Positions 8,601-16,905 of a DNA stretch of 64,000 nucleotides are shown here, piece after piece. Location of the stretch: the NCBI GenBank assembly GCA_030427245.1, contig JAUHXA010000004.1:1-64000 (forward strand). Reading direction: 5' to 3'. The notes beneath the pieces are model-generated. The model searched no databases and was not told the origin of the DNA. It saw nothing but the letters and a program-made list of their open reading frames with translations. A program made the position numbers and the translations under genes. The stretch is from Bacteroidia bacterium (GTDB lineage Bacteria; Bacteroidota; Bacteroidia; Chitinophagales; UBA2359). How positions within the stretch are numbered: position 1 is the stretch's first letter; every line of letters starts with the position of its first letter.

Positions 8601-11600
8601 CTTCTCCCAAGTCAATATAACCGTGAGCAGGGTGTTTGATATTCGGTCCCCAACCTGTATGCCAAGTCGTCATCGGCACACCGCCCACACTGTTTTGTAC
8701 GTCGCCCGCCAAATTTTGTTCGTCCACCAACTCACGAGGGTCGCCAAATCCGCTTTCGTCCGTCACCATTGAAGGATTCAAAGTCAATTTGCTGACTGCT
8801 CCCAGCGTTTTCGTAGTCGTTGAAGTAGTGTTGGAAAATCCTGTCACCGCACCGTTTTCATCCGAGGTTTTGATGGCAAAATAGAACGTTTGGTTGGGCT
8901 GCAATTCGTTCACCAAAATCATTTGCTTCGAGCCACCCTTTGAAGGTAACAAAAGGTTTTTGACCTTCGATGCGCTGTTGAAGTTGGCAGTCGTAATGTT
9001 GGAAGTGCTGTATCGAATGTCGTATTGCGCTGCCGTACTGCTCACTGTCCAAGACAATTGGGTAGAAAAAGCGGTGGTATTCAATGCCTTCAAATCGGTA
9101 ATCGTTGTGGGCGCATTGCTGTAATCTTCCTCCTCACCCTCTTCTTCTTCAATGATTTCTTTGGTTTGCGCTTCTGCAATATTGGACAATGCCGAAACAT
9201 TTTGCATCTCATCTTTTACCTTCAATGCGAAATAGTAGCGTGTATTGGGCTGCAATCCCTTCACTTCCATCCCTTGAAAACTACCTGCTGCAAGGGGCGC
9301 AATCGGGTTGTTAATTACTGTGGCATTCGCAAAATTGGCAGCGGTGATGGGGCTATTACTGTATCGAATTTCGTAGCTTTTGGCTGTTCCTTCCATACCG
9401 TCATCACCTGTTGCTGTCCAATTGAGCCAAAGATTGGTTTCTCCTACTTCGGTGATGTTCAAATCTGTGATGGCTGCGGGTGCAATGGCATCCGTTTCTT
9501 CTTCTTGTGGTCTTGTGGTCGCTTCCGCAATATTGGAAATTTTGGAAACATTGGGCATTTCATCCATTGCCTTCAATGCGAAATAATAGGTCGTATTGGG
9601 CTGCAATTCGCTCACTTCAATACTTTCTTGCTCGCCAGCCAATTGAGGCACAAGATTTTGACTAATTTCCGTTGCATCTGCAAAATTGGCAGCGTCAATC
9701 ATATCGGTGCTGTACCTGATTTCATACGCTGCGGCTGTTCCTTCAATTCCATCGTCACCTGTGGCTCTCCAAGTCAAAGTCAAAGCGGTTTCGGTGATGT
9801 CCGTAGCATCTAAATCTGCAATCGCTGCGGGCAAAATAGCATCGGTTTCTTCTTGTTCGGGGCGGGTGTTCGCTGTCGCAATATTGGAAATAGCAGAGGC
9901 ATTCGGTACTTCATCCATCACCTTCACTGCAAAATAATAGCGGGTGTCGGGCTGCAATTCGCTCACTGCAATGCTTTCTATTTTGCCTGCTGATTGAGGT
10001 GAAAGGTTTTGGTTTACTTCCATTGCATTCGCAAAATTGGCTGCGGTGATTTCTTCGGTGCTGTATCGAACTTCATAAGAGTCAGCAATTCCTTCAAAAC
10101 CATCGTCACCCGTTGCGCTCCAATTCAAGGTCAAAGTTGTTTCGCCAACCTCGCTTGCTTCCAAATCTGCAATGGCAGCAGGGGCTTTGGTGTCGATATT
10201 GATTTCACCATCACCGCCATTTTCACCTACCATGCTACCATACAAGACGACTTCCGCAAAGTTGGATTTAGAAGAGGCTCTGCTGAATCGGAGGTAACGG
10301 GTCTCGACATTGACGCTGTGTTGTTTCCATTGAAGGAAATTGTCCATCGCTTCTTCAGTCAAATACACCCAACTCCCAGGCGCACCGTATTCAATCGTCA
10401 CATCGCCTACATCGTGGGTATCAAACAAAAAGATTTCCTTCAATTCGTACATTGCACCCAAATCCAAATACACACTTGCAGGGTACAAGTCGCTGTTCCA
10501 ACCGGGAAACCAAACCGTTTCGGGTTCACCACCAAAGCCATTCATCGGGTCTCCTGCAACATCTTGTTCATCCATCAACTTGTCCGCATCTCCTTCTCCT
10601 ACTTCATTCACTGCAACGGCATTGAACAAGTTGATTTTACCAAAAACATTGCTCTCACCCAAAGTTTTGCCAGTCGCAATATTGGACAAAGGCGACACAT
10701 TGAAGGCTTCGTCAAGAGCTTTCACTGCAAAGTGGTATTCCGTTCCTTCCAACAAATTGGTCAGTGTAATGCTCTGTTTTTCTCCCGCTTCTTTGGGCTG
10801 CAAATTTTGGGCAAAAACCATCGAGCTGCTGAAATTGTCATTGGTAATCGGAGACAATCCATAGCGAATATCGTACTGTCGGGCTGTCCCTTCGTTGGCA
10901 TCGTCTCCAACGGCTGTCCACTCCAATGTTGCAGTCGTCGCAGTCGTTTGTTTGACCTGCAAATCCACGATTTGGGCAGGAGCTTTTTCGTCATCGCTTG
11001 CCGCACCTGCTTCTTGACCATACAATAATATTTCGGAAATATTGGAGGCAGAGGATTCACGGGTGATGCGAACATAGCGGGTGGTCACATCGGTTTCGTG
11101 TCGATTCCATTGGAGATAGTTGCTCAAACCATCCACAAACAAAGGAATCCAATTGCCAGGATAACCATATTCTACCAAAATATCGCCTGTGTTGTTCACA
11201 TCAAACAGATAGATTTCCTTCAAATCGTACTGTTTGCCGAGGTCAATATAGGCACTTGCTGGATGAAAAGCGGGATTCCAACCAGGAAACCAAATCGTAG
11301 TCGGCACGCCTCCAATGTCGTTCAGTGGGTCGCCCGCAAATTCTTGCTCATCGACCAACAAACGGGCATCGCCATTGTTGGTTTCGTTGGTTATCATTGA
11401 AGTAGTCAGTTCGATGCGTTCTGTGGTTTGGGCGTTGGTTGTGAGGTTTAGAAATAGGAGGCATAAAATGATGGTTGCAATTTTGAAGGTGTATTCACTG
11501 AATAATGCTTTTGCAAAACCAACGCAGACATCCCCCTTGCCCCCTTCAAAGGGGGAATTACTCTTGCCTTCAAACATCCCCTTTGTCATCCACGCTAAAA

Positions 11601-11898
11601 CTCCCCCTTTGAAGGGGGTTGGGGGGATGTTACATAAAGTGGGATTCAATTTAATACTGCCAACTGCCACTTTTTGCTGCAAGAAAATAGTGTTGCCTGT
11701 GGGCATTTCTGCGCTATGTGTTGGGGCAGTTGTCATGAATTTAGAGTGATGGGCGGTTTGAAATGGAAATCCGCCTGTGATGTCCATAACTTGTCCCGAA
11801 ACCTCGGGATTTGGACAAGGATTTGAAAGTAAAATAACTTGTCCCGAAATCTCGGGATTTAGAGTAGATATATTTTTATTTTGTGATTTCATGGTCAC
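5653..11898 (-). CDS. Giant secreted protein: five discoidin-like modules, six FnIII domains and a GH-A-type glycosidase domain
   Basis: 2081 residues as the frame stands. The modules start after a signal peptide ending LLFLNLTTNAQ. Five repeats of about 130 residues with the pattern NES.xGDA..LVDEQ..AGDP...WxPG ... YIDLG ... TRYVR ... SEIxLYG look like discoidin/galactose-binding modules. Six FnIII domains carry APAAIADL ... LxWxATGDDG ... YYFAVK. A roughly 450-residue TIM-barrel-like domain follows, with FENWNEQDAW (likely acid/base Glu) and EVWITEFGYDS (likely nucleophile Glu), as in clan GH-A glycosidases; the exact GH family is not clear. It ends with a discoidin module and has no obvious T9SS tail. 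The first roughly 115 residues before the signal peptide are made of palindromic repeat DNA read in frame. The true start is therefore uncertain: 11898 or 11892, or a start nearer the signal peptide. A role in binding and cleaving polysaccharide is likely. Confidence 0.82.
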   Translation of the reverse strand: MTMKSQNKNISTLNPEISGQVILLSNPCPNPEVSGQVMDITGGFPFQTAHHSKFMTTAPTHSAEMPTGNTIFLQQKVAVGSIKLNPTLCNIPPTPFKGGVLAWMTKGMFEGKSNSPFEGGKGDVCVGFAKALFSEYTFKIATIILCLLFLNLTTNAQTTERIELTTSMITNETNNGDARLLVDEQEFAGDPLNDIGGVPTTIWFPGWNPAFHPASAYIDLGKQYDLKEIYLFDVNNTGDILVEYGYPGNWIPLFVDGLSNYLQWNRHETDVTTRYVRITRESSASNISEILLYGQEAGAASDDEKAPAQIVDLQVKQTTATTATLEWTAVGDDANEGTARQYDIRYGLSPITNDNFSSSMVFAQNLQPKEAGEKQSITLTNLLEGTEYHFAVKALDEAFNVSPLSNIATGKTLGESNVFGKINLFNAVAVNEVGEGDADKLMDEQDVAGDPMNGFGGEPETVWFPGWNSDLYPASVYLDLGAMYELKEIFLFDTHDVGDVTIEYGAPGSWVYLTEEAMDNFLQWKQHSVNVETRYLRFSRASSKSNFAEVVLYGSMVGENGGDGEINIDTKAPAAIADLEASEVGETTLTLNWSATGDDGFEGIADSYEVRYSTEEITAANFANAMEVNQNLSPQSAGKIESIAVSELQPDTRYYFAVKVMDEVPNASAISNIATANTRPEQEETDAILPAAIADLDATDITETALTLTWRATGDDGIEGTAAAYEIRYSTDMIDAANFADATEISQNLVPQLAGEQESIEVSELQPNTTYYFALKAMDEMPNVSKISNIAEATTRPQEEETDAIAPAAITDLNITEVGETNLWLNWTATGDDGMEGTAKSYEIRYSNSPITAANFANATVINNPIAPLAAGSFQGMEVKGLQPNTRYYFALKVKDEMQNVSALSNIAEAQTKEIIEEEEGEEEDYSNAPTTITDLKALNTTAFSTQLSWTVSSTAAQYDIRYSTSNITTANFNSASKVKNLLLPSKGGSKQMILVNELQPNQTFYFAIKTSDENGAVTGFSNTTSTTTKTLGAVSKLTLNPSMVTDESGFGDPRELVDEQNLAGDVQNSVGGVPMTTWHTGWGPNIKHPAHGYIDLGEAFEISQIFLYDGSNAGDLRISYGYPGNWTELLTDNLTGYLSWTQHDVKVYTRYLRISKMEAGSNVSELVLYGKEAHSQIPDTTLPGAITDLESTHSTTSTVELSWTAPGEDGNNGKADYYLLRYSAVPITSKNIKDAAMYHGMLAPANKGVKQSVLVKDLGDNVNYYFVLQGVDENFNLGALSNMAEGKTDLIVGGAHKKISLTPAMILNESVQGDATQLVDEQLLVGEPEKGDGEAPVNYWTMGGNPWLYPGFALIDLRTDYEISKIFLYNDGNKTTATPNEPINVSIGTPFNWTPLFSDEMNKPDQWSKHDYSNNPITTRYIRLEITAPATRMSEIVLYGAAQSPITETVPAPIAHERPAVDQFIGINAFIDDPNGNMEVAGFIREYHQWLWDEGNQDVNYVGYPNNECAFNPGAVNWNFDRYYQNLLNAGITVSPSLLRSTLFMTGYEEWKLDEKPVLDGRDATDPHSYIEHADYMYQFAARFGHTQVPDANLKLRADQPRVSGLGVLKYFENWNEQDAWWMNRKAYFTPYEYAAMASADADGHLGALGPNKGIKAADPTAKVVMSGVAVPHLDHVRTLKFWSDHHRGGDFPLDVINVHHYCNDGEAQRSLGSVGISPEDDDLKGVMKKFVDYRDRYLPGVEVWITEFGYDSNSESIQGAPNIGPYDSEEVQGQWMVRSYLALAAAGVDKAAMYMLRDVAANSPYLFQTCGLMGPKGDWTPKPSWYYVYTMKNRFTGMAFEKEIPSGNPNVWIYQFRHKESGDALYAVWSPTSDGTTVNNYSLQLNGESNAYLVEMQHGDKDGVVNQLSIANNRVNINVSERPVFVMAGNYNELPIRHTLDTKMTLTPSMVVNESGKGNAQLLVDEQTIAGEPANKGGTPTTVWRPSTDGNVSYPVHAYIDLGAETDLTKFYIRDMDSKGDITISVGSPGDWTELFSDHLESYGLWKGVVENVRTRYVRVTLESSESNISEVVLYRKLF
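11528..11631. repeat. Palindromic repeat of the CCCCCTTTGAAGGGGG family, inside the 5' end of a reading frame
   Basis: Two inverted halves are seen: acatcccccttg...cccccttcaaaggggg at 11528-11555 and ccccctttgaagggggttgg...gggatgtt at 11603-11631. The same arrangement, including the flanking acatccccc/gggggatgtt ends, recurs at 30730-30806. It lies within the N-terminal part of the 2081-residue frame, upstream of its signal peptide, and keeps that frame open. Dispersed palindromes of this type are common in Bacteroidota genomes; a mobility mechanism is not shown here. Confidence 0.7.
11783..11866. repeat. Two copies of a short palindrome cttgtcccgaa(a)nctcggga
   Basis: The unit aacttgtcccgaaacctcggg and its near-copy aacttgtcccgaaatctcggg occur about 50 bases apart as direct repeats; each contains the small palindrome cccgaaa..tcggg. 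They fall within the first 40 codons of the 2081-residue frame and encode the repeated peptide PE(I/V)SGQV. A related palindrome (accgagaaatcgggg) occurs at about 32449. Confidence 0.6.
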
Positions 11899-12239
11899 TT
11901 ATATTTATTTATGGGATTTGGAAAATGGGAAATAGTGGGCTTGTTGAATGGTGGACGGTGGACGGTGGACGAACTACGGGAATTGGGTTTTGAATACTGT
12001 TTTTCTTTAAAACTTTAATGCAGTATTCTATTTATTGATATTTCCACACAAGATTCCTTCGGAATGACAAAAGAAAGACAAATGTCATATTGTAAATATC
12101 CTGTGGCTAAATATGACTAAACTTAGTATCAGTCAGATATTCTTCAAAAAACACAAATCTTTTATCTGAGAAAATCAACCTGTTCGAGTTAAAACCCAAA
12201 CTACTAAACCGTCTGTCGTCAATCATCAGCCGTCTACCG
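11899..12239. other. 341-bp intergenic region with small repeats
   Basis: No gene is supported here. It holds a short tandem of the unit gtggacg (about 11950-11972), a copy of the dispersed palindrome cacaagattccttcggaatgac (12047-12068; a longer variant is at 55029-55071), and AT-rich DNA. It must contain the promoter of the minus-strand giant gene, but I see no clear TAnnTTTG box. Confidence 0.5.
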
Positions 12240-13049
12240 TTAATAAATCGAAAGCTTAGTCGTCAAAACCTCGGCTTCACCATAGACAGAGAGCATATAC
12301 AATCCTTTGTCAATGCTTCCCAAGTTCTTCAACTGCATGTTGGTCAAAGCCTTTGGAATGTCTTGGCGGAGGATGGTTTTGCCAGTGATGTCCTGCAAAA
12401 CAAGCTCATTGTAGGAGTGATTTTCGGGCAACTGAATATTGGTGAAGTTAGAAGCAGGGTTCGGAAAAACGCTTAACTTAGTTGTTATCGCACTTCCATT
12501 TACGACATCATCAATACCCACAGCTACATCTTCTTCACCTGTCGAAATACTCAAATCTTTGAGATAGACTTCACCTTTGTAGTTGAAGCCAGGATTGACA
12601 TAAAACAGCATGTAGGGAATTTCGCCATCTTGAAGTTGGTCAATGATGGAACTGAAATCGTAGGTAATGGTGGCAAATTTTTCGTTGCTGACCACGGTTT
12701 GAACGATGTCGATGTCGTTGGAAGTAGAATACATACCGTTGTGCAAATCCACTCGCATGTCAATTTGAGCAGCCGTTTTGATTTTCACAGTCACCAAAAG
12801 TTCGTCTTGAAGGTCTAAATCCAAATCCGCCAATTGAAGGGTGAATCCTTCAAAGGGATTTTTGTCCATACTGACTTTCAACACATCGTTGCTCGCTTGA
12901 AAATTGAAGTTTTCGTTGCCATACCAAGCTACAACAGGGCTATTTTGGAGAATAGGGCTGTTGTTTTGAGCTTGGACTTTTGTTACAATCGTGCCGCCAA
13001 ACCATACGGGCAGCAAAAATAAAAATAGTAATGTTGTTTTTTTCAACAT
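12240..13049 (-). CDS. Secreted protein with carbohydrate-binding-like domain and T9SS C-terminal sorting tail
   Basis: 269 residues from ATG at 13049 (MLKKTTLLFLFLLPVWFGG...VQAQ, a clear signal peptide); a further upstream start would put 24 residues before it. The middle (about 30-185) is a beta-rich jelly-roll-like region resembling carbohydrate-binding modules, with the strand pair WYGNENFNFQASNDVLKVS and EVYLKDLSIS. Residues about 195-269 are a type A Por secretion C-terminal domain (LSVFPNPASNFTNIQLPE ... LQDITGKTIL ... KGLYMLSVYG). The protein should therefore cross the outer membrane by the type IX system. It lies just upstream of the glycosidase gene on the same strand, 341 bp away, and may work on the same glycans. 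Confidence 0.82.
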   Translation of the reverse strand: MLKKTTLLFLFLLPVWFGGTIVTKVQAQNNSPILQNSPVVAWYGNENFNFQASNDVLKVSMDKNPFEGFTLQLADLDLDLQDELLVTVKIKTAAQIDMRVDLHNGMYSTSNDIDIVQTVVSNEKFATITYDFSSIIDQLQDGEIPYMLFYVNPGFNYKGEVYLKDLSISTGEEDVAVGIDDVVNGSAITTKLSVFPNPASNFTNIQLPENHSYNELVLQDITGKTILRQDIPKALTNMQLKNLGSIDKGLYMLSVYGEAEVLTTKLSIY

Positions 13050-14142
13050 GATAAAATATGATTTTGGGTGGTGAAATGAGGTGCATACGGGTATAGCAAT
13101 CCCAATTCGCTGGGCTTGCAAAATCCATAATTACCAATTGGACTTCGGGCTTAAGTAGTGCTTTCTCTTTACTTTCTTGTTTTTATTATCGGTGTAATTG
13201 TTTTTTTATTGGAGGAGTGAGGTGTCAGGTGCAAGGAGTCAGTTATAGGGCTATGAACTTTCTCTTTGCAGCAGACATACCTTCTCCATTCGCTATTTTT
13301 CAATAATTAAATTTTAGAACCTAATAGTTTGAAAACCAGCAATGTTGTGTTTGGTAAAATATAGGTTGTGAAGTAGATAAAGGATGGATAGTAACCTAAC
13401 TATTTGAAAGAAAATCAAACAGTTGATTTGAAGGCTTCTGAAAACGCTCTACAAAGATTGGGGTGGATTGTCAAGCCCATCGAGAGAGGGTTATTCTGCC
13501 AGCTAATCCTGTCTTAATGTGGTGAAAGTTAGATTCGGACACAAAGCTCTAATTCAATTTCAAAAAGTGAATTGGGCTTTGTACGAAGAATGGAACCTTT
13601 CGTACACTAAAACGGTTTATCAACCTACACAAGATATAGGTTTACCAGCCATCCATAAGAATGAGAACAGAAATCAGAATGAAATGAAAAATACTGATGG
13701 ACAGTTTTTCATAATGCTTAATCATTCACAATTTATCGTTCAACATTCAAAAAGCACTATCTGTGGGCTTGAAAAATCAGACAGCGCACTGGATGAATTG
13801 AATCGAGTTTATAGTAATAGCAGTGATTAGATTTAAAAACGGCTCATTCGTGGTTAGAGAATGAATGGGTAGATTTTTGATATCACTCAACCTTCAAAAA
13901 AAAACGACAATGTAAATGGGCTAATAAATACGTGTCGATTTTTTGTTTGGCTTTGTTCATCAAAATCTTAGGGTGTTGGTGGATTGTCACTTCGGGGATG
14001 CAATAGGGTGAAAAACCCATGTATTCCCGATGACTTTCGCTTATGTTTACGCCAACTATTTGCAAAGTGTTACAATTTGAAGCAAAAAATATTACTTTTT
14101 TGTGACAGTTGGCGTTTTCGATAAAAAATATGCGGAAAAATA
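13050..14142. other. About 1.1 kb without a convincing gene
   Basis: Frames here are short and low in coding character. The longest, 13519-13830 (+), has no recognisable domain and starts at a weak codon. The DNA is AT-rich with no large repeat that I can see. It could hold a decayed gene, or be the left margin of the remnant element around the tRNA downstream. Confidence 0.4.
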
Positions 14143-14171
14143 TTGCTACAATTGAAAAATTCCTATATTTG
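14143..14171 (+). promoter_or_regulatory. Bacteroidota-type promoter of tRNA-Met
   Basis: TTG at 14143-14145 and TATATTTG at 14164-14171 are separated by 18 bases, matching the Bacteroidota sigma-ABfr consensus (TTTG/TTG, 17-19 bases, TAnnTTTG). The box lies 26 bases before the mature tRNA, leaving room for a short leader. Confidence 0.75.
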
Positions 14172-14197
14172 CAGCCGCATTTAGCGAAATATGATAT

Positions 14198-14271
14198 GGC
14201 GAGGTAGCTCAGTTGGTTAGAGCGTCGGATTCATAACCCGGAGGTCGAGAGTTCAAATCTCTCTCTCGCCA
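14198..14271 (+). tRNA. tRNA-Met (anticodon CAT)
   Basis: A 74-nt cloverleaf. The acceptor stem GGCGAGG pairs with TCTCGCC (one G-U), the D-arm is TAGCTCAGTTGGTTAGAGC, the anticodon loop TTCATAA carries CAT, and the T-arm GAGAGTTCAAATCTCTC contains GTTCAAATC. The discriminator is A and CCA is not encoded. CAT could also belong to a lysidine-modified tRNA-Ile2, but the stem sequences fit elongator Met. It has its own promoter and terminator. Confidence 0.93.
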
Positions 14272-14278
14272 CACTTTT

Positions 14279-14320
14279 CCTCTACTCTATTCACAATGAA
14301 TAGAATAGAGGATTTTTTTT
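14279..14320 (+). terminator. Intrinsic terminator of the tRNA-Met unit
   Basis: A 14-bp stem with one mismatch (cctctactctattc at 14279-14292, gaatagaatagagg at 14298-14311), loop acaat, followed by a run of eight or more T. It sits 7 bases after the tRNA. Confidence 0.88.
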
Positions 14321-14391
14321 TAAAACTGTGTCAATACTGCTTCTCTCCTTATGTGTGTGATACGATGATTTTTCATTTTCAAATCATTGTC

Positions 14392-14658
14392 ATGACCAAA
14401 ATAACTCCCGATTATTCAGAAATTCTCCAATATGAACCCGCCCGATTGGTGGAAGGAAAGTCCAGAGGGTATATAGAGTACCGTTATTGAAATCCAAGTA
14501 ATAAGAAAATGAAATATTTTTGGCCGACTTTTAATTTGAATTGAAAGAAGATTTACCCAACTATTCCTCTACGCAGAAAAAAAGGAACAGAGATTGTGGC
14601 GGAACTGAATCGTAGTTTGAAAAATGTTGAGGCGGTAGTTTTAGAGGTAGGTTTGATA
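14392..14658 (+). pseudogene. Remnant of a tyrosine recombinase (integrase) N-terminal region
   Basis: One frame from ATG 14392 reads MTKITPDYSEI, EPARLVEGKSRGYIEYRY, stop (TGA 14488-14490), NPSNKKMKYFWPTFNLN, stop (TGA), then IPLRRKKGTEIVAELNRSLKN. This matches the usual start of Bacteroidota tyrosine recombinases: a PA.L..GK...IEY...NP...K strand pair followed by the R+K-G-EI--E-N helix that leads into the core-binding domain. Two in-frame stops and absence of everything downstream (no catalytic R..H-x-x-R..Y domain) mark it as a remnant. It begins 120 bp after tRNA-Met, the classical place for an integrase. Recognition is from sequence pattern only. Confidence 0.55.
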
Positions 14659-14859
14659 ATTTATTGCTGCAATTTTTTGAGACGTGATGAAATAAAAAAA
14701 GTGCCAGGCTGTTTCTGGTTCTTTTGCAGTCAAACCATTTTTTGCCGTTGCACCTATTCACAATGCTTTCACATCATGAGACCATTTTTAAAAAATTGAG
14801 ACTTGGTTTGATTGCAATGGCAATATACGAATGTTTATCAAAATGTCTTCAGTTATATG

Positions 14860-15318
14860 GATTCGTTGGCAAATTCCTTAATCCGCTACTTTATCTATCC
14901 AATCTATCTCCAATTTGGGCAATGCTGCTTTGAGTTGCTGGATTTGTGTGGGTATAACTTGTTCTTTGTGAATGGTTAAGTTTGTCAGTTTTGAAGGAAG
15001 CGGAATTGGTAGGTGTTTTTTGCTTCTTCACTTTTGAAAGTTTGGTACATTTCTTCGGCAGTGTGGAAATATTCTTCCCTGCAGGTGAGAATGACTTTGG
15101 CGTTTGGGGTGATGAGTTCTCGGAGCTTATCGAAGTTTTTTTGTTTTTGGTCGCTGTCTATTTCTTGTATGAGCATTTCATCAAAGCCATCGAATATGAG
15201 TAGGATTTCCTGGTTGTTGATGCGGTTGTTGGTAAAATATCGGTACTATTCGAAGAACTGAGATATTGAAGGCTAATTTTCTTTTTGCGGTTCTGAAATT
15301 CTTCGAGTGTGATGTTGG
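14860..15318 (-). pseudogene. Remnant of a NACHT-type NTPase with leucine-rich repeat end
   Basis: On the minus strand, a frame around 15240-14985 reads NQEILLIFDGFDEMLIQEID (Walker B) and then LRELITPNAKVILTCREEYF, the sensor-1 region typical of NACHT/STAND ATPases. The frame stops, and soon after comes LTIHKEQVIPTQIQQLKAALPKLEIDWI, which looks like the last repeat of an LRR domain. Upstream, ITLEEFQNRKKKI is in another frame, so there is at least one frameshift as well as an internal deletion joining the NTPase to the LRR end. No intact P-loop is seen. Such proteins are immune STAND sensors in bacteria. It adjoins the integrase remnant, so both could be pieces of the same lost element. Confidence 0.6.
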
Positions 15319-15335
15319 CATCTTATCATCTACAT

Positions 15336-15812
15336 CTACTTCAACCGCTTAAACTCAAACACAATTTCCTTCTCATTCCCCGACACAACAGCTTTCATCG
15401 TATCATCCGTCAATCGTTCATAACTGATTTTCTTAGGAAAGTCGTGCTCGGGATTTTCAAAAACCATTTTGTCGTCGCTTGATTCGGTCAGTAGAAAAGC
15501 GGTCAATTGAAGGTTGTCTGGCACATCTGCAATGTATTGAATTTTCTCACCCTCCAATTGAAGGGTTAGTTCTTCTTTGAAAACCAGTTCATCACCTTCA
15601 GTCGTCAATCCGACACCCTTCAAATTGCCATTATCTTGCAACTCCCAAAGTTCGATGGTGGTACGTTCTGGCTTTTCATTGGTGCGTTGCCATTCGCCCA
15701 CAAGCCAATGTAGTTGTTTCATTTTCAATTCCATTTGAGTATTTTTAGAATCATTATTACAAGAGTAAAACATTAAAAAACCTCCGAAAAATAAGTAAGG
15801 TAAATATTTCAT
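15336..15812 (-). CDS. DUF6265-like lipoprotein
   Basis: 158 residues. The N-terminus (MKYLPYLFFGGFLMFYSCNN) is a lipoprotein signal with Cys at residue 18. The body starts LHWLVGEWQRTNEKPERTTIELWE and contains VFENPEHDFPKKISYER, both features of the small beta-barrel family DUF6265, which is related in shape to lipocalin-like folds. No catalytic residues are evident and the ligand is unknown. It stands alone on the minus strand, with the NACHT remnant just downstream. Confidence 0.75.
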   Translation of the reverse strand: MKYLPYLFFGGFLMFYSCNNDSKNTQMELKMKQLHWLVGEWQRTNEKPERTTIELWELQDNGNLKGVGLTTEGDELVFKEELTLQLEGEKIQYIADVPDNLQLTAFLLTESSDDKMVFENPEHDFPKKISYERLTDDTMKAVVSGNEKEIVFEFKRLK

Positions 15813-15909
15813 AGAGCAGTATCCAATTTTTTGGAAGGTGAAAAATAAAAAAACAAAATAGGCTTTTTTTTTGTAAGATTAATAATAAGGATTCCAAAAG
15901 AAATAGGTC

Positions 15910-16842
15910 ATGAAGTTCTACTTACTATTAATAATGCTGCTATTTTATTTGTTCTCTTTAAATTTATCTGCCCAATTTACTAAAAATTTAGAAGCACGAA
16001 ACTGGTGGATCAACAATGTCAATTGGGATGGCAAAACACATTGGAGTAACTATCTCACCCAATCTCCTGCCTATATGGGTCCCAATGCGATTCCCGTTCC
16101 TATCATCAGCAAAGGTTTGATTGACACTCAAACCACCTTGATCGCCTCACTTCAGACACATTTTAGTCAAGGAGACAATACCCAAAATCCTTTATTGTAT
16201 TTGAATTATGCTGAAAACTCCCAAAAAATCAGTTTGTTTGCTTATTTGTATCCCGTAGAGCATTTTGTGATGAGCAATGAGGTACGAGATGAACGTCGTT
16301 TATCGGATGCATACTATGTCCCAAAAGGGTGGTCATCAGGCGATCTTTATTTTGGGGCATCCGTTCAAATACTGAAAAACAAACAAAAATTACCCGATAT
16401 TGCGTTCAGAATGGCGACCAAAACTGCTTCGGGTGGAGGAAAAGGAGCAACCCGTAATACAGATGCTCCTGCCTATTTTTTTGATGTTTCACTGGGTAAA
16501 AAGTGGTATTTTTTCGCAGAGAGCCCCACTCCAAATATGGCGGTATTTGCTATGTTGGGCTTTTATGTTTGGGAAACCAACGCTTTGTCGCTTCCCCAAA
16601 ACGATGCTTTTTTGTTTGGAATTGGTACAGACATTGACTTGGGAAATTGGGTGGTTCATTCGGATTTTTCGGGTTATTTGGGCTACAAAAACAACGGCGA
16701 TAAACCGATAGTGTATCGTTTTGGTATAGATAAACCTTTTGAGAAAGGTCATTATTTATTGAAGTACCAAACTGGTATTCACGATTTTCCCTATCAAAGT
16801 TTTGAGGCGGGGATAGCACTTTACTTGAAGGGAAAAAAATAA
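15910..16842 (+). CDS. Predicted outer-membrane or secreted beta-barrel protein, unknown family
   Basis: 310 residues with signal peptide MKFYLLLIMLLFYLFSLNLSAQ. The rest alternates hydrophobic and polar residues, with aromatic girdle-like strands (KISLFAYLYPVEHF, WYFFAESP, AVFAMLGFYVW, FEAGIALYL at the C-terminus), typical of small Bacteroidota outer-membrane barrels. No named motif was found. It is followed after 63 bp by HMG-CoA lyase on the same strand, but a functional link is not evident. Confidence 0.65.
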   Translation: MKFYLLLIMLLFYLFSLNLSAQFTKNLEARNWWINNVNWDGKTHWSNYLTQSPAYMGPNAIPVPIISKGLIDTQTTLIASLQTHFSQGDNTQNPLLYLNYAENSQKISLFAYLYPVEHFVMSNEVRDERRLSDAYYVPKGWSSGDLYFGASVQILKNKQKLPDIAFRMATKTASGGGKGATRNTDAPAYFFDVSLGKKWYFFAESPTPNMAVFAMLGFYVWETNALSLPQNDAFLFGIGTDIDLGNWVVHSDFSGYLGYKNNGDKPIVYRFGIDKPFEKGHYLLKYQTGIHDFPYQSFEAGIALYLKGKK

Positions 16843-16905
16843 TTGTATAGAAAACCGAACATTTGCTAGTCTGTTTTTTGTTTACCATAAAAATCATCCT
16901 TATAC

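Noticed and set aside
11528-11631. CRISPR-like repeat spacing of the CCCCC/GGGGG palindromes
   Set aside because: Only two inverted units with no regular spacers and no cas genes; they are dispersed palindromes.
13519-13830. 103-residue frame downstream of the T9SS cargo gene
   Set aside because: Weak start codon, no domain, odd composition, in a long non-coding stretch; not enough to call a gene.
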